Notes: generated by a model from the letters alone, not told the origin. Positions 1 through 10,162 are shown, counted from the stretch's first letter. The stretch: 64,000 nt of DNA from Enterococcus sp. CSURQ0835 (GCF_902706605.1 NZ_CACSLH010000011.1:25815-89814); one strand, 5' to 3'. A program made the numbers and translations.

Positions 1-2
1 CT

Positions 3-116
3 GAAGTGACCGAAGAGCAAGCGTTAGTCTTAGCGGAAGTCGTGCAAAACGTGACGGCAAATGTTGCTGATTTGAATTGTGTTGTGAAGACCGATCAAGT
101 CCGGATCACCAAATAA
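3..116 (+). CDS. DUF1659-like small protein, C-terminal part
   Basis: An open frame enters from the left edge and codes for 37 residues (starts EVTEEQALVLAEVV, ends VRITK) before a TAA. It lies 13 bases before the DUF2922 gene, whose ribosome site AAGGAGGA begins right at this stop. In Firmicutes a DUF1659 protein of about 70 residues is the usual partner of DUF2922, and the length and position fit. The function of this pair is not known. The family call rests mostly on the partnership, because only half of the protein is visible. Confidence 0.6.
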   Translation, partial: EVTEEQALVLAEVVQNVTANVADLNCVVKTDQVRITK

Positions 117-129
117 GGAGGAATAAATT

Positions 130-342
130 ATGTTAAAACTAGTCGTAGATTTTAAAAACCAAGCCGGTGACAAAACCCGCATCAGCTTTTCCGATGCGAA
201 AGCCGGGATGACTGGCTCAGAAGTCAAAGCGGAAATGGAAAAAGTCGTGACGGCTCAAATGTTTGTCAAAGATGAGTTGAACATGTATGAAGCTGTCCAC
301 AGCGGCAAATACGTGGAAACGATCGAAACGAGTTTGTTTTAA
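130..342 (+). CDS. DUF2922 family protein
   Basis: This 70-residue protein begins MLKLVVDFKNQAGDK and ends IETSLF. It has the short alternating-strand pattern of DUF2922 proteins. The start has a strong AAGGAGGA site six to seven bases upstream. It is co-directional with the partial DUF1659-like gene just before it, so the two probably form a small operon, which ends at the terminator from 377. No catalytic motif, signal peptide or membrane segment is visible. The role of the family is unknown. Confidence 0.75.
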   Translation: MLKLVVDFKNQAGDKTRISFSDAKAGMTGSEVKAEMEKVVTAQMFVKDELNMYEAVHSGKYVETIETSLF

Positions 343-376
343 GCATGAATCATTGAAAAAAAGCAATCACTAAAAT

Positions 377-425
377 GAGCACGATTCAAAGTTGAATTGT
401 CAACTGAATCGTGCTCGCTTTTGCT
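377..425. terminator. Bidirectional terminator between DUF2922 and prkC
   Basis: GAGCACGATTCA (377-388) pairs with the complementary arm ending at 416. An inner GTTGA/TCAAC extension gives a stem of about 17 bp with a small bulge and an ATTG-type loop. A GCTTTTGCTTT tail follows on the plus strand, and an A-rich stretch lies on the other side. It sits between two converging units, so it probably ends both. Confidence 0.8.
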
Positions 426-429
426 TTCA

Positions 430-2640
430 TTACTGTACATCCACCGTCGTCTTTTCAGAAATATTTCGGGTCATGACGACTTCGCCATTACGCTGGACCT
501 CGATGACACCAGGCTGGTCACTTCTGACAGTGACCGGGATGACCTCGCTGCTGCTAGGATTTTGCAGATCGAGTTGGAAACTGCTGACTGGTGTGAAGTT
601 CGGATGCTTCACATCTTTGACTAACACGACGATCGTGTCTGGTTTTTGGCCGTCACCAGTGTAATGAGCCGCCACGGTGACTTCCATCGTTTTTTCCGTT
701 GGCGTTGTGGTCGAGGGTGTCGTTGTGCCCGACGTACTTGAGCTAGAAGAACTAGAGCTGCTAGAACTTGGCTCTGGCCCGTTGGAGATGACGAGTGTGA
801 CCTCACCATCTTTTTTCACGGCTGAACCGGCACCGGGACTCGTCCGAATAACTTGACCAGCAGGCACTTCATCGGAATATTCTTTGTCCGTCGAGACTTT
901 CAGCCCGAGAGCTTTTAGTTGAGCCGTGGCGTCCGCTTCAGTCTTGCCGCGGAAATCTTCCAGGGTGACGTAGTTTGAACCGGTGCTGGCATATAATGTG
1001 ATCGTGTCATTTGAAGTCAGTTCTGCTCCAGCACTTGGTGTTTGCCGAATGACAGAACCCGCTGGCACGGTCTCACTGGATTCATCGACGCGTTTGATCT
1101 GTTGTTGCGTGACGCCTGCTTGGATCAAACTCGCCAACGCGTCTTGGTAGCTCATCCCACTGTAATCCCCGACTTCGATCGCCTCGGGACCATCTGAAAC
1201 GATAAAGGTCAGCTTGTCCATTTTCGGATCGACTTTTTGATCTTTTTTCGGCTCTTGACTGATGATCTGATCTTCTGGCACCGTATCACTCGTTTGCCGT
1301 TTGATCGTGATGTGCTTCAAGACAAAACCGAGTTTTTGCAGATCAGCTTGGGCGTCTTCGATTTTTTCACCGGTGTAGTCTTTGAGCTTCATCTTTTCAT
1401 TTCCAGTGCTGAGGTACAACGTGATCGTGCGATCTTTTTTGACGAGGCTACCGGCGACTGGTTTAGTTTTGACGACATTGCCTTTTTTGACTAGCTCACT
1501 TGCCATCGATTCGGTTTGGTCGGCAACTTTCAAACCGGCATTTTCCAACGTTTGGCGGGCAGCGACTTCCGTCATATTGTTGACAGGCGGCACGCTGACT
1601 TTAACGGCTTGGCGGGTACGCATAAAAGCAGTCGCACCACCCGCTAATAATAAAAGTGCCAATGCCGCCAGTGCGATGAATAATTTTTTACGTTTTCCCG
1701 TCAAACGACTGGGCGGCTTGACCGGTTCAGTTTTAAAATCCGCTTCTTTTAACGGTGTGATCGCCTTTGTTTCGTCGGTCATCGCACTAGGATGCCACGC
1801 TTTTTCGTTCAACCGATCCGCATCTAATGCCGTAGCAAGATCCGCCGACATTTCTTCAGCAGTCTTGTAACGATCAGCAGGTTCTTTAGCCGTCGCGCAC
1901 AACACGATATTTTCTAACGACTGGGGGACTTTCGGGTCGAACATTTTGACTGAGGGGATCGGCTCTTGAAAATGTTTCAACGCGATTGTGACAGCTGACT
2001 CGCCATCAAACGGAACTTTCCCCGTCAGCATCTCATATAAAATGATCCCCAGCGCGTACAGATCCGACTGTTTCGTAGCCATGCCACCACGAGCTTGTTC
2101 CGGTGACATGTAATGGACCGAGCCTAACATCGAATTCGTCTGGGTCAGTGACGTTTCCGACAACGCGATCGCGATCCCAAAATCAGCGATTTTCACTACC
2201 CCGGCTTCATTGATCAAAATATTTTGCGGCTTTAAATCACGGTGGATGATCCCGTGTTCATGGGCCAAACTCACCGCAGATAAGATCTGCTGCATGATAT
2301 CGACAACTTTTTGATATGGCAGTGGGTGATGGGTCTGGATGTAACGCTTCAGATCCATTCCTTTTACGTATTCCATCACTAAGTATTGCATCCCATCTTC
2401 TTCATCGACATCATACACACTGACGATATTAGGATGGACGAGTTCGGTTGCCGCGAGTGCTTCCCGTTGAAAACGCCGGATCGCTGTTTGATCATTTTGA
2501 AAATCAAACCGCAAGATCTTGATGGCGACATCTCGATCTAAAATCAAGTCATGGGCTAAAAATACATTTGCCATTCCGCCACTGCCGATACTGGCAATGA
2601 CTTTATACCGACCGTTGACCAATTTGCCGATCTCGATCAT
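430..2640 (-). CDS. prkC: Membrane Ser/Thr protein kinase with PASTA repeats (PrkC/Stk)
   Basis: A 736-residue kinase. The cytoplasmic Hanks-type kinase domain covers about residues 10-270: glycine loop GSGGMANV, catalytic Lys41, HRDLKPQN with Asp135, DFG at 153-155, and SPEQARG. One membrane segment at about 320-340 follows a basic KRKK stretch. Outside are four PASTA repeats (about 346-623), then a run of serines, a Thr/Ser/Pro linker and a C-terminal beta-rich domain of about 85 residues. PASTA kinases sense muropeptides or lipid II and control cell-wall homeostasis and antibiotic tolerance. The ATG overlaps the stop of the phosphatase gene by four bases (ATGA), so the two are translationally coupled, as is normal for this kinase/phosphatase pair. 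It is the last gene of the operon. Confidence 0.97.
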   Translation of the reverse strand: MIEIGKLVNGRYKVIASIGSGGMANVFLAHDLILDRDVAIKILRFDFQNDQTAIRRFQREALAATELVHPNIVSVYDVDEEDGMQYLVMEYVKGMDLKRYIQTHHPLPYQKVVDIMQQILSAVSLAHEHGIIHRDLKPQNILINEAGVVKIADFGIAIALSETSLTQTNSMLGSVHYMSPEQARGGMATKQSDLYALGIILYEMLTGKVPFDGESAVTIALKHFQEPIPSVKMFDPKVPQSLENIVLCATAKEPADRYKTAEEMSADLATALDADRLNEKAWHPSAMTDETKAITPLKEADFKTEPVKPPSRLTGKRKKLFIALAALALLLLAGGATAFMRTRQAVKVSVPPVNNMTEVAARQTLENAGLKVADQTESMASELVKKGNVVKTKPVAGSLVKKDRTITLYLSTGNEKMKLKDYTGEKIEDAQADLQKLGFVLKHITIKRQTSDTVPEDQIISQEPKKDQKVDPKMDKLTFIVSDGPEAIEVGDYSGMSYQDALASLIQAGVTQQQIKRVDESSETVPAGSVIRQTPSAGAELTSNDTITLYASTGSNYVTLEDFRGKTEADATAQLKALGLKVSTDKEYSDEVPAGQVIRTSPGAGSAVKKDGEVTLVISNGPEPSSSSSSSSSSSTSGTTTPSTTTPTEKTMEVTVAAHYTGDGQKPDTIVVLVKDVKHPNFTPVSSFQLDLQNPSSSEVIPVTVRSDQPGVIEVQRNGEVVMTRNISEKTTVDVQ

Positions 2641-3380
2641 GGAGTGGCCTCCTTTTCAAAGTGGATCAAAAGGACGGTGATATTATCGGCACCCCCGGCT
2701 TCATTCGCGGCGGTGATCAGACGCTTCGTTTTTTCTTCAATGGAGGCATCACTGGTGACTAAAGCTAAGATCAGCTCCTCACTCACCATATTGGTCAGGC
2801 CATCAGAACACAATAATAGGTAGTCATTTGCTTGGCAGATGTGCCGGGAAACATCGACTGCGATCGGATTTTGGACACCCACCGAGCGAGTCAAAATATT
2901 TTTTTGCGGGTGGACCGCGGCCATTTCTTCGGTGATCTCACCTGATTTGACCAGCTCATTGACTAATGAATGATCATCTGTCAGTTGCTGGATCTTACGG
3001 TCACGAATCAAATACGCGCGGCTGTCGCCCACATGCGCTAAGACAAAACACTCGTCAAACAAGGCGGCGGTGACGATCGTCGTTCCCATTCCTTGCATGG
3101 CGGGATGCTCTAAGCCTTCGCGATAAATTTTTTCGTTTTCCACTTGGATCTGCTGGCGAAACCACGGTGGGGCATCTTCACAATCATTGACCTCAGAGAC
3201 TTGCCACGCCTCGCCAACACCTTCCACGACCATTTTACTAGCGACATCACCAGCTAAATGTCCGCCCATCCCGTCTGCTAAGATCGCTAGCCGAGTGCCG
3301 GATTGATTAGTAAAGACATTGGCATAGTCTTGGTTCGTATGTCGGCGTTTGCCGATATCAGATTGAAATTGGATCTCCAT
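2637..3380 (-). CDS. stp: PP2C-family Ser/Thr protein phosphatase (Stp/PrpC)
   Basis: A 247-residue soluble PP2C phosphatase that reverses PrkC phosphorylation. The metal-binding motifs ADGMGGH, GDSRAY and CSDGLTNM, and a late GGADNIT motif, are all present in order. The length is normal for bacterial single-domain PP2C enzymes. It starts directly after the rsmB stop (3381) and overlaps prkC by four bases, so it is part of the fmt-rsmB-stp-prkC transcript. Acts in the cytoplasm with Mn or Mg. Confidence 0.96.
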   Translation of the reverse strand: MEIQFQSDIGKRRHTNQDYANVFTNQSGTRLAILADGMGGHLAGDVASKMVVEGVGEAWQVSEVNDCEDAPPWFRQQIQVENEKIYREGLEHPAMQGMGTTIVTAALFDECFVLAHVGDSRAYLIRDRKIQQLTDDHSLVNELVKSGEITEEMAAVHPQKNILTRSVGVQNPIAVDVSRHICQANDYLLLCSDGLTNMVSEELILALVTSDASIEEKTKRLITAANEAGGADNITVLLIHFEKEATP

Positions 3381-4733
3381 TTAATTCACCTCGATTTTTT
3401 CCATGCCGCAAATAAAGAAGCCATCGGTCATAAAGTCTTGCGGATAGATTTTTAACTGATCATCTGTGATCGCTTGAGTAACTTTGCCTTTTAGCTGCAG
3501 CGCTGTTTTTTTGAATTCTGGGTGCCGCGCTAAAAATTCCGCGATGACTTGTTCGTTTTCTTCTGGTGCGACTGTACAAGTACTATATACGAGGCGGCCC
3601 TTAGGTTTCAAGGTTTGGGCGCAACTTTCTAAGATCGCCAGCTGGATCTTTGGTAAATTTACAAAATCCCGCGGCTGTTTTTGATATTTCAGATCTGGTT
3701 TTCGCCGCATCAGTCCCAGACCAGAACAAGGCGCATCCACTAAGATTTTATCAAATGCGTTAGCTGGAAAATGCTCATTGACAGTTCGTGCATCCATTTT
3801 TTCCGTCGTGATCTTATCTGCTACCCGTAAACGCTCCGCATTTTCCGTGATCAGCTTCAACTTGTGCTGATGGATGTCTAAGGCGGTGATTTTACCAGCA
3901 TCGCCTAAAAGGGTCGCCATATGAGTGGTCTTGCCACCCGGTGCCGCACACGCATCTAACACTTGATCATCCGGCGCAAGTTCCATCGCTTGCGCCACTA
4001 GCATCGAGCTTTCATCTTGGATCGTCAAAAGTCCGATCTGATACAGATCACTGCCAGCTAAAAAGCCTTTGTCCGCAACGATCCCATATGGTGAGATCTC
4101 GCTTGCTCGCGCTTCGATCCCTTCTGTTTTTAATTGTTCGATCGCTTCTTTGCGGGTGATGAACCGCAGATCAACCCGCGCGCTGACGTGGCTCGGTTGC
4201 AACAGTGACAAGCCGAGTTCCCGCGTTTTTTCCAGCCCTAATTCGTGGATGAATTTTTCCGTCAAAAAGCGCGGCAAACTAATCTCAGTGGCAAGTCGTT
4301 CGATCGGGTCTTCGATCAAATCCAAGCTGGGAACGCCTTTACGTTGGACGTTCCGCAAGACACCGTTGACAAATTTGGCCGTACCGGGATTGCCACGGAA
4401 TTTGGCGATCTCAACAGCTTCATTGATGATGGCATGATCTGGCACACGATCTAAAAACTGCATTTGAAACAGTGAGAGCTCCAGTAATGTCTCCACCCAG
4501 TCCTCGACTTTTTTTGCATTTTTGATGAAAGGTTCCAGTTCATAGCGCAACAATAATTTGCGGCTGATCGTGCCGTAAACCAGTTCTGTTAGTAGCCCCG
4601 CATCTTTTTTGGCGACTTGATTTTTCGTCAGCAGTTCATTTAATAATAAATTTGAATAAGCGCCGCCACGTTTGATTCGTTCGATCGCTTCTAGTGCAGC
4701 AAAGCGCACCGAATGTAATAGTTTTTTCGCCAT
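3381..4733 (-). CDS. rsmB: 16S rRNA (cytosine-967-C5)-methyltransferase RsmB
   Basis: A 450-residue protein. The N-terminal NusB-like helical domain (about 1-140) is followed by the SAM-dependent RNA m5C methyltransferase domain. The motifs visible are DACAAPGGKTTH (SAM binding), DAPCSGLG (a catalytic-region cysteine) and YSTCTVAPEENE (the second conserved cysteine). It methylates C967 (E. coli numbering) of 16S rRNA. Its start shares one base with the fmt stop, and the stp start follows its stop immediately, so it is tightly packed in the operon. Confidence 0.95.
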   Translation of the reverse strand: MAKKLLHSVRFAALEAIERIKRGGAYSNLLLNELLTKNQVAKKDAGLLTELVYGTISRKLLLRYELEPFIKNAKKVEDWVETLLELSLFQMQFLDRVPDHAIINEAVEIAKFRGNPGTAKFVNGVLRNVQRKGVPSLDLIEDPIERLATEISLPRFLTEKFIHELGLEKTRELGLSLLQPSHVSARVDLRFITRKEAIEQLKTEGIEARASEISPYGIVADKGFLAGSDLYQIGLLTIQDESSMLVAQAMELAPDDQVLDACAAPGGKTTHMATLLGDAGKITALDIHQHKLKLITENAERLRVADKITTEKMDARTVNEHFPANAFDKILVDAPCSGLGLMRRKPDLKYQKQPRDFVNLPKIQLAILESCAQTLKPKGRLVYSTCTVAPEENEQVIAEFLARHPEFKKTALQLKGKVTQAITDDQLKIYPQDFMTDGFFICGMEKIEVN

Positions 4734-5674
4734 TAATCCACCTGTTGTCCTTCCGTAACGTGTTGTCCGCTACCATTTAAAAATGCGCTGATCGCTTGTT
4801 TGCCTTTACCGGCCGGCTGCAATTCTTGGATCGCAAGTAACGTACCACCACCACAAGCGATCCACAATTCGTGTTTCGTTTTTTTGGCGATCACACCCGG
4901 CGCTGCAGTCGTGTGTTCTGGAACGACGGCGACTTTTGCGATCTTCCAACGCGTCTTGTCATAGGTCGTATAGGCGACAGGCCACGGATGCATGCCCCGC
5001 ACTTTACAGTCGATTGCCTCAGCCGTTTGTGTCCAGTCGATTTTTTCTTCTTCTCGCGTGATATTCGGTGAAAATGTCGCTTGCGTTTCATCTTGCGGTG
5101 TTGGGGTCAACTGCCCTGCGATGATTTTCGGCAGTGTTTCCAATAATAAATCACGACCCGCTAAACTCAATTTGTCAAACATCGTGCCGACATCGTCTTG
5201 TTTTGTGATCGGGACAGTGACTTGACTGAAGATCCCGCCCGCATCCATTTTTTTCACCATTTCCATGATCGTGACACCCGTTTGGTCTTCGCCATTGATG
5301 ATCGCGTAATGCACTGGTGCACCGCCGCGGTATTTTGGTAACAGCGAGGCGTGAACATTTAACGCGAACAAGCGGGGCACTGCTAATAATTTCGTCGGTA
5401 AAAATTGACCGAACGCCGCAGTGACGATTAGATCCGGTTGTAGTTCTGCGATTTTTTCCATTTCGGGTGAACCGCTGATTTTTTCTGGCTGCAAGACTAG
5501 TAAGTCATGGGCTAGCGCGGCTTGTTTCACTGGGGTCGGCGTGATGATTTTTTTGCGGCCCACGGGGCGATCCGGTTGGGTGACCACCGCTTGGATCTCA
5601 TAGCCTGCTTTTAAGAGTCCTTCTAAGATCGGTACCGAAAATGCGGGTGTTCCCATAAATACGATTTTAGTCAT
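4733..5674 (-). CDS. fmt: Methionyl-tRNA formyltransferase
   Basis: The protein has 313 residues from the ATG at 5674. An upstream in-frame ATG at 5680 lies only three bases after GGAGG, whereas the one at 5674 lies nine bases after it, so 5674 is preferred. The N-terminal formyltransferase domain has the conserved FMGTPAFSV start, NVHASLLPKYRGGAP with the catalytic Asn and His, and GVTIMEM. The C-terminal domain starts at about 205. It formylates initiator Met-tRNA using 10-formyl-THF, working with the deformylase gene it overlaps by eight bases. Confidence 0.96.
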   Translation of the reverse strand: MTKIVFMGTPAFSVPILEGLLKAGYEIQAVVTQPDRPVGRKKIITPTPVKQAALAHDLLVLQPEKISGSPEMEKIAELQPDLIVTAAFGQFLPTKLLAVPRLFALNVHASLLPKYRGGAPVHYAIINGEDQTGVTIMEMVKKMDAGGIFSQVTVPITKQDDVGTMFDKLSLAGRDLLLETLPKIIAGQLTPTPQDETQATFSPNITREEEKIDWTQTAEAIDCKVRGMHPWPVAYTTYDKTRWKIAKVAVVPEHTTAAPGVIAKKTKHELWIACGGGTLLAIQELQPAGKGKQAISAFLNGSGQHVTEGQQVD

Positions 5675-6158
5675 CAGCATGTGCCTCCATATATTCTTCT
5701 AATTTATCAGCCGGGATCTCTTCGATCAGCTGATCGATAAATAATTTTCCATCTAAATGATCGATCTCATGTTGGAAAGCTCGCGCCAAATAACCATAAG
5801 CGGTCACTTCCACTTCATCGCCTTCCCGATCAAAATAGCGAACCGTCACTTCATCGGCGCGCTTGACTGTTCCAAAACGTCCCGGGATCGACAGACAACC
5901 TTCCACATCGATGTCTTCGCCTTTTTGCTCGATGATGATCGGATCGATCAAATCAAAGCGATCCCCTTCATCGATCTCAACGACGGCTACACGCAAATTT
6001 TTCCCGATCTGAGGAGCGGCTAGTCCGATCCCGTCATGAGCTTGCATCGTTTCATACAAATCATCTAATAATTCCACTAGCGCATCGGTCATGAACTCGA
6101 CTGGCTGCGCTTTTTTTCTTAACCCATCTGCGGGATAAAGTACGATTGGATAACGCAT
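5667..6158 (-). CDS. def: Peptide deformylase
   Basis: A 163-residue type 1 deformylase that removes the formyl group from nascent proteins. The three signature motifs are present: GIGLAAPQIG (43-52), EGCLS with metal ligand Cys88, and HEIDH with metal ligands His130 and His134 and catalytic Glu131. It overlaps fmt, the enzyme that adds the formyl group. Most family members read HEFDH or HEIDH here, so nothing is unusual. The site AGGAGAGTT lies just before the ATG. Confidence 0.96.
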   Translation of the reverse strand: MRYPIVLYPADGLRKKAQPVEFMTDALVELLDDLYETMQAHDGIGLAAPQIGKNLRVAVVEIDEGDRFDLIDPIIIEQKGEDIDVEGCLSIPGRFGTVKRADEVTVRYFDREGDEVEVTAYGYLARAFQHEIDHLDGKLFIDQLIEEIPADKLEEYMEAHADD

Positions 6159-6263
6159 AAACTCTCCTTTTCTAGTCGTGGCTGTTTGCCGGACTTACCT
6201 TTGCTTCCATAGTACACTACTTTGACCAAATTTATTTTGTTCGTGTGACTTTTTTTACGCGAC

Positions 6264-8660
6264 TTAAATAAAATACAGCGGCTCGTTATCGATCGAAACG
6301 AGTAAACCTTGGCGTTGATCTTTTTGGCTTTCGTGTAAGATCTCTTCTAACGTAGCGTGCAACTGCGGCTCGCGTTTGTATTTGATGATCAGCTGGTAGT
6401 AGTAACGGTTTTTGATTCGCAAGATCGCACTGGGAGCAGGTCCGAGTAAAATACTTTGGGCGCTCAAGCTGCGTTTGAGTTTTTCAGCTAGTTGAAACGC
6501 TTTTTGCGCGGCTTTTTGTTCTTCTTGATGGGAGATCGTCAGTTTCACCGTGAAAAAATACGGCGGATAATCCGTTTGGTGCCGCATCTTCATTTCGATT
6601 GGGTAAAAGGCTTCGTAATTTTGCTGCTTAGCAAGTTGGATCGCGTAATGGTCAGGGTTAAACGTTTGAATGATGACTTCCCCTTTTTTGGCGCCGCGAC
6701 CAGCTCGACCACTAACTTGCGTCAACAATTGGAACGTCCGCTCACTGGAACGAAAATCCGGTAAATTGAGCGCCGTGTCGGCATTTAAGACTCCGACGAG
6801 CGTCACATTCGGAAAATCCAATCCTTTGGCGATCATTTGTGTTCCTAATAAAATGTCGGCTCGCCCTTCCCCAAACGTCTGCAAGATTTTTTCATGGGCG
6901 CCTTTACGACGGGTCGTATCCACGTCCATCCGCAATACGCGCGCAGTGGGTAATAATTTTTCCAGCTCTTCTTGGACTTTTTCCGTGCCGGTCCCGTAAT
7001 AGCGGATCTTGCCGTGACCGCAATTAGGACAGATGTGGGGGATCTTTTCTTCATGACCGCAATAATGACAGCGCATCGTTTTGCTGGTCATGTGCAACGT
7101 CAGCGAAATATCACAGTTCGGACAAGGCAAGACATAGCCGCAATCGCGACACATAACAAATGACGAATAGCCCCGCCGGTTCAGCAGCAATACACTTTGT
7201 TCGCCTTTTGCCAACCGATCAGATAATTTTTCTAACAGCTCCATTGAAAATGAGTTGGCGTCTTTTTTTTGCATCTCGCCTTTCAGATCAACGACTTTAA
7301 CGGTGGGCAGTTGCGCGTCTTGACTGGCACGCTTTTTCAGTGGCAACAGCTGGTACACGCCTTTTTGCGCTCGCGCTCGGGATTCTAATGACGGGGTCGC
7401 ACTTCCTAAGACGACTGGACACTGATGATATTTTCCTCGCCAGATCGCTAAGTCTCGTGCGTGATAACGCGGCGATTCGTCTTGCTTGTAACTCGTCTCG
7501 TGTTCTTCGTCAATGATGATCACCCCAAGATTAGCTAACGGCGCAAAGATCGCCGAACGCGCACCGACCACTACATGAGCCTCGCCGCGTTCTAACTTGC
7601 GCCACTCGTCATATTTTTCCCCTTGTGACAAGCCGCTATGTAACACGGCGACTTCCGAACCAAAGCGCGCTTTGAAACGCGTCACCATCTGAGGCGTCAA
7701 CGCGATCTCAGGCACTAACATCATCGCGGTCTGTTGGCGAGCTAACACATCGGCAATCACTTGAAGATACACTTCCGTCTTCCCGCTTCCGGTCACACCT
7801 TCTAACAAAAATACTTGCGCTTGCTGCTTTTTGACTGCGCTTGTGATCGCTTGTTGGGCCGCTTGTTGTTCAGTGTTCAACGTCAACGCGCTCGTTTGAG
7901 TAAATTCTCTTTCCGCAAATGGATCACGGTAGCGTTCAAAGTCTTTCAGCTCGAGCCAACCTTTTTGGGCTCCTTGTTTTAACACGGCGGCACTGAACTG
8001 TTTAAGTTCACTGACTTTTATGTACTGCTCAGCCGGCATTGTCTGTAAAAAATCCACCAAGGCGAGTTGCTTAGTCGCACCTTTACGGATCGCGGCGCGT
8101 TCTTTGGCTAAAGCTTCCACTGACAATGTCCGTTTGAGATAGCGTTCGGTTTTGACTTTGTTTTTCGTGTGAACTTCGTATTTGACCTCGACTTGATCGG
8201 CTGCTCGCCACTTGGCTAATTGATTCAGCCAGCCGCGTTCTTCGGCTAACGTCCACGCGATCTCTTTTTCGCCCCCAAATAATTCTAAAATCGCCGGGTC
8301 CGCTTGTTTTACGACGATCTTTTTTTCGTAGCTCGCTTTCATGACACTGGGCAACATCGTCTGTAAACACGTGATCTTAAAGGCAAACGTCACTTCTTTC
8401 ATGTAATCAGCCAACGCCAATAGTTCTGAATTTAAGACCGGCGCCAAATCCAGCACGCGCGTGATCGGTTTTAAATTTTCCGGGGCTTCAGTTGCCGCTA
8501 GCTCCTTGATGGCTACGACAAATCCTTGCACTTGCCGCGGACCAAAACTGACCTCGACCCGCATGCCGCATAACACTGCAAGCTCCGGCGGGATCAAATA
8601 ACTAAACGGCTGATCCGTTTGCATCGCCGGGACATCGACGATCACTTCCGCGATTTTCAT
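6264..8660 (-). CDS. priA: Primosomal protein N', replication restart helicase PriA
   Basis: A 798-residue superfamily 2 helicase that restarts stalled forks. After the N-terminal DNA-binding domain the helicase core shows GVTGSGKTEVY (Walker A), DEEHETSYKQ (Walker B), GSATPSLES, and later GTQMIAKGLDFPN and QVSGRAGRG. Between the two lobes are the paired zinc-binding cysteines (CRDCGY, CPNC, CHYCG, CPNCG). The ATG at 8660 uses the ribosome site GAAGGAGA at about 8672-8678, which belongs to the end of the 99 bp repeat upstream. About 100 bp separates it from def. Confidence 0.96.
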   Translation of the reverse strand: MKIAEVIVDVPAMQTDQPFSYLIPPELAVLCGMRVEVSFGPRQVQGFVVAIKELAATEAPENLKPITRVLDLAPVLNSELLALADYMKEVTFAFKITCLQTMLPSVMKASYEKKIVVKQADPAILELFGGEKEIAWTLAEERGWLNQLAKWRAADQVEVKYEVHTKNKVKTERYLKRTLSVEALAKERAAIRKGATKQLALVDFLQTMPAEQYIKVSELKQFSAAVLKQGAQKGWLELKDFERYRDPFAEREFTQTSALTLNTEQQAAQQAITSAVKKQQAQVFLLEGVTGSGKTEVYLQVIADVLARQQTAMMLVPEIALTPQMVTRFKARFGSEVAVLHSGLSQGEKYDEWRKLERGEAHVVVGARSAIFAPLANLGVIIIDEEHETSYKQDESPRYHARDLAIWRGKYHQCPVVLGSATPSLESRARAQKGVYQLLPLKKRASQDAQLPTVKVVDLKGEMQKKDANSFSMELLEKLSDRLAKGEQSVLLLNRRGYSSFVMCRDCGYVLPCPNCDISLTLHMTSKTMRCHYCGHEEKIPHICPNCGHGKIRYYGTGTEKVQEELEKLLPTARVLRMDVDTTRRKGAHEKILQTFGEGRADILLGTQMIAKGLDFPNVTLVGVLNADTALNLPDFRSSERTFQLLTQVSGRAGRGAKKGEVIIQTFNPDHYAIQLAKQQNYEAFYPIEMKMRHQTDYPPYFFTVKLTISHQEEQKAAQKAFQLAEKLKRSLSAQSILLGPAPSAILRIKNRYYYQLIIKYKREPQLHATLEEILHESQKDQRQGLLVSIDNEPLYFI

Positions 8661-8672
8661 TTTGTAGGTTCT

Positions 8673-8905
8673 CCTTCTTCATATTAAGGTAATCAGTTTT
8701 TTGACAAAAACTTAGTTTGATCTTCAGGCCGCATACCATTCCACTAATACACTTCAAAGTGGAACTGGCTTCCTTCTTCATATTAAGGTAATCAGTTTTT
8801 TGACAAAAACTTAGTTTGATTTTCAGGCTGACATACCATTCCACTAATACACTTCAAAGTGGAACTGGCACCCTTCTTCAATTTATGGTAATCAGTTTTT
8901 TGCAT
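8673..8905 (-). repeat. Tandem 99-100 bp repeat, two full units plus a 30 bp partial unit
   Basis: Units start (plus-strand reading, CCTTCTTCA) at 8673, 8772 and 8872. The first two are nearly identical, the second having one extra base near 8830. The third stops matching after about 30 bases, in the T run near 8900. Each full unit holds an inverted repeat TTCCACT...AGTGGAA. Read on the minus strand, the unit ends in GAAGAAGGA, and the copy nearest priA supplies its Shine-Dalgarno site. A related copy lies at 16068-16196. The structure is direct repeat (30 bp), core (69 bp), direct repeat, so the tandem could arise by recombination between the 30 bp ends. Confidence 0.9.
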
Positions 8906-8923
8906 CAGAATAAAAAAAGGAAA

Positions 8924-8950
8924 CAGGTGTAAACACCTGAATTCTTTTTA
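8924..8950. terminator. Short hairpin with flanking T runs
   Basis: CAGGTGT (8924-8930) pairs with ACACCTG (8933-8939). A CTTTTT run follows on the plus strand, and an A-rich run (about 8911-8923) precedes it, giving a T-rich tail on the minus strand. It may be a backup terminator for the gmk-rpoZ transcript. Confidence 0.5.
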
Positions 8951-8971
8951 CCACTTCACTTAGATTGATTA

Positions 8972-9021
8972 AATAAAAGCGAGAACGATTCAGTTGTAAA
9001 ACAACGTCAAATCGTTCTCGC
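8972..9021 (-). terminator. Terminator after rpoZ
   Basis: GCGAGAACGATT (8979-8990) and AATCGTTCTCGC (9010-9021) form a perfect 12 bp stem. An inner GTTGT/ACAAC pair extends it. On the minus strand a TTTTATTTAAT tail follows. It separates gmk-rpoZ from the repeat and priA. The rest of 8906-9109 shows no gene. Confidence 0.85.
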
Positions 9022-9109
9022 TTTGTCTCTGAAATCTTAGCTAGTTACTTTTTTCTAGCAAATTGAAAAGCAACTCACTTTAAGTTGAGAAAAGTGTCAA
9101 CACCTGCTC

Positions 9110-9415
9110 CTAGCTATTTTTTTCATCATGGACACGCGCTTCGAGTTCACGTCGTTCGCGGTCTTGTTGCATTTTACGGTCTTCTGCTTCTAATTTCAAA
9201 CGTTCCCGTTTCACTTCTGGATGTGGATCACTGATCACCGTTCCTGAATCGATTTCTTCTAAAGCTTGGCCAACACTTTTGACTGATTCAAAATTATCTA
9301 AGGTTGGTTGGGCTCCTAGATCTAGTTCGTGCGCACGTTTACTGGATAAGATCACCAGTGAGTATTTTGAGTTGACATGGTCTAACAACGTATCGATTGA
9401 AGGTCTTAACATCAT
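9110..9415 (-). CDS. rpoZ: RNA polymerase omega subunit
   Basis: A 101-residue protein beginning [20 protein letters not shown], with the omega motif SKRAHEL. It stabilises assembly of RNA polymerase around the beta' subunit. The acidic/basic C-terminal helix (about 66-101, rich in Glu, Arg and Lys) is a common lactobacillales extension. Two adjacent ATGs exist; the GGAG at about eight bases upstream fits either. It follows gmk by four bases, the standard gmk-rpoZ order. Confidence 0.93.
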   Translation of the reverse strand: MMLRPSIDTLLDHVNSKYSLVILSSKRAHELDLGAQPTLDNFESVKSVGQALEEIDSGTVISDPHPEVKRERLKLEAEDRKMQQDRERRELEARVHDEKNS

Positions 9416-9419
9416 AAGC

Positions 9420-10046
<627 letters not shown>

Positions 10047-10072
10047 TCATGGTCTTTTTTTAGCTAACGACT

Positions 10073-10101
10073 ATTGTGCACTTTTTTAGCATAAATTTCA
10101 A
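10073..10101 (-). promoter_or_regulatory. Predicted sigma-A promoter of gmk-rpoZ
   Basis: On the minus strand TTGAAA (10101-10096) and CACAAT (10078-10073) are separated by 17 bases, 39 bases before the gmk ATG. The -10 box is imperfect. Confidence 0.55.
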
Positions 10102-10126
10102 GTACCACTTTCTTGTGAAGCCCATA

Positions 10127-10147
10127 AAAGCGCGGTGCGAACCGCTT
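10127..10147 (-). terminator. Hairpin after yicC
   Basis: AAAGCGGT and ACC-GC-GCTTT pair around a TCGC loop, with TTTTAT following on the minus strand. It is a weak to moderate terminator placed before the gmk promoter. Confidence 0.5.
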
Positions 10148-10162
10148 TAGCTGAGAAAAGTT

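Noticed and set aside
1237..1870. Plus-strand frames of 85 and 162 residues inside prkC
   Set aside because: They are antisense shadows of a well-supported kinase gene, with no ribosome sites or family features. Similar antisense frames across the window were left out for the same reason.
8602..8844. 80-residue minus-strand frame with a repeated peptide
   Set aside because: It is only the translation of the 99 bp DNA repeats running into priA in another frame. It has no ribosome site and no conserved protein features.
8673..8905. Possible CRISPR array
   Set aside because: The units are continuous 99-100 bp repeats without unique spacers, and no cas genes are near.
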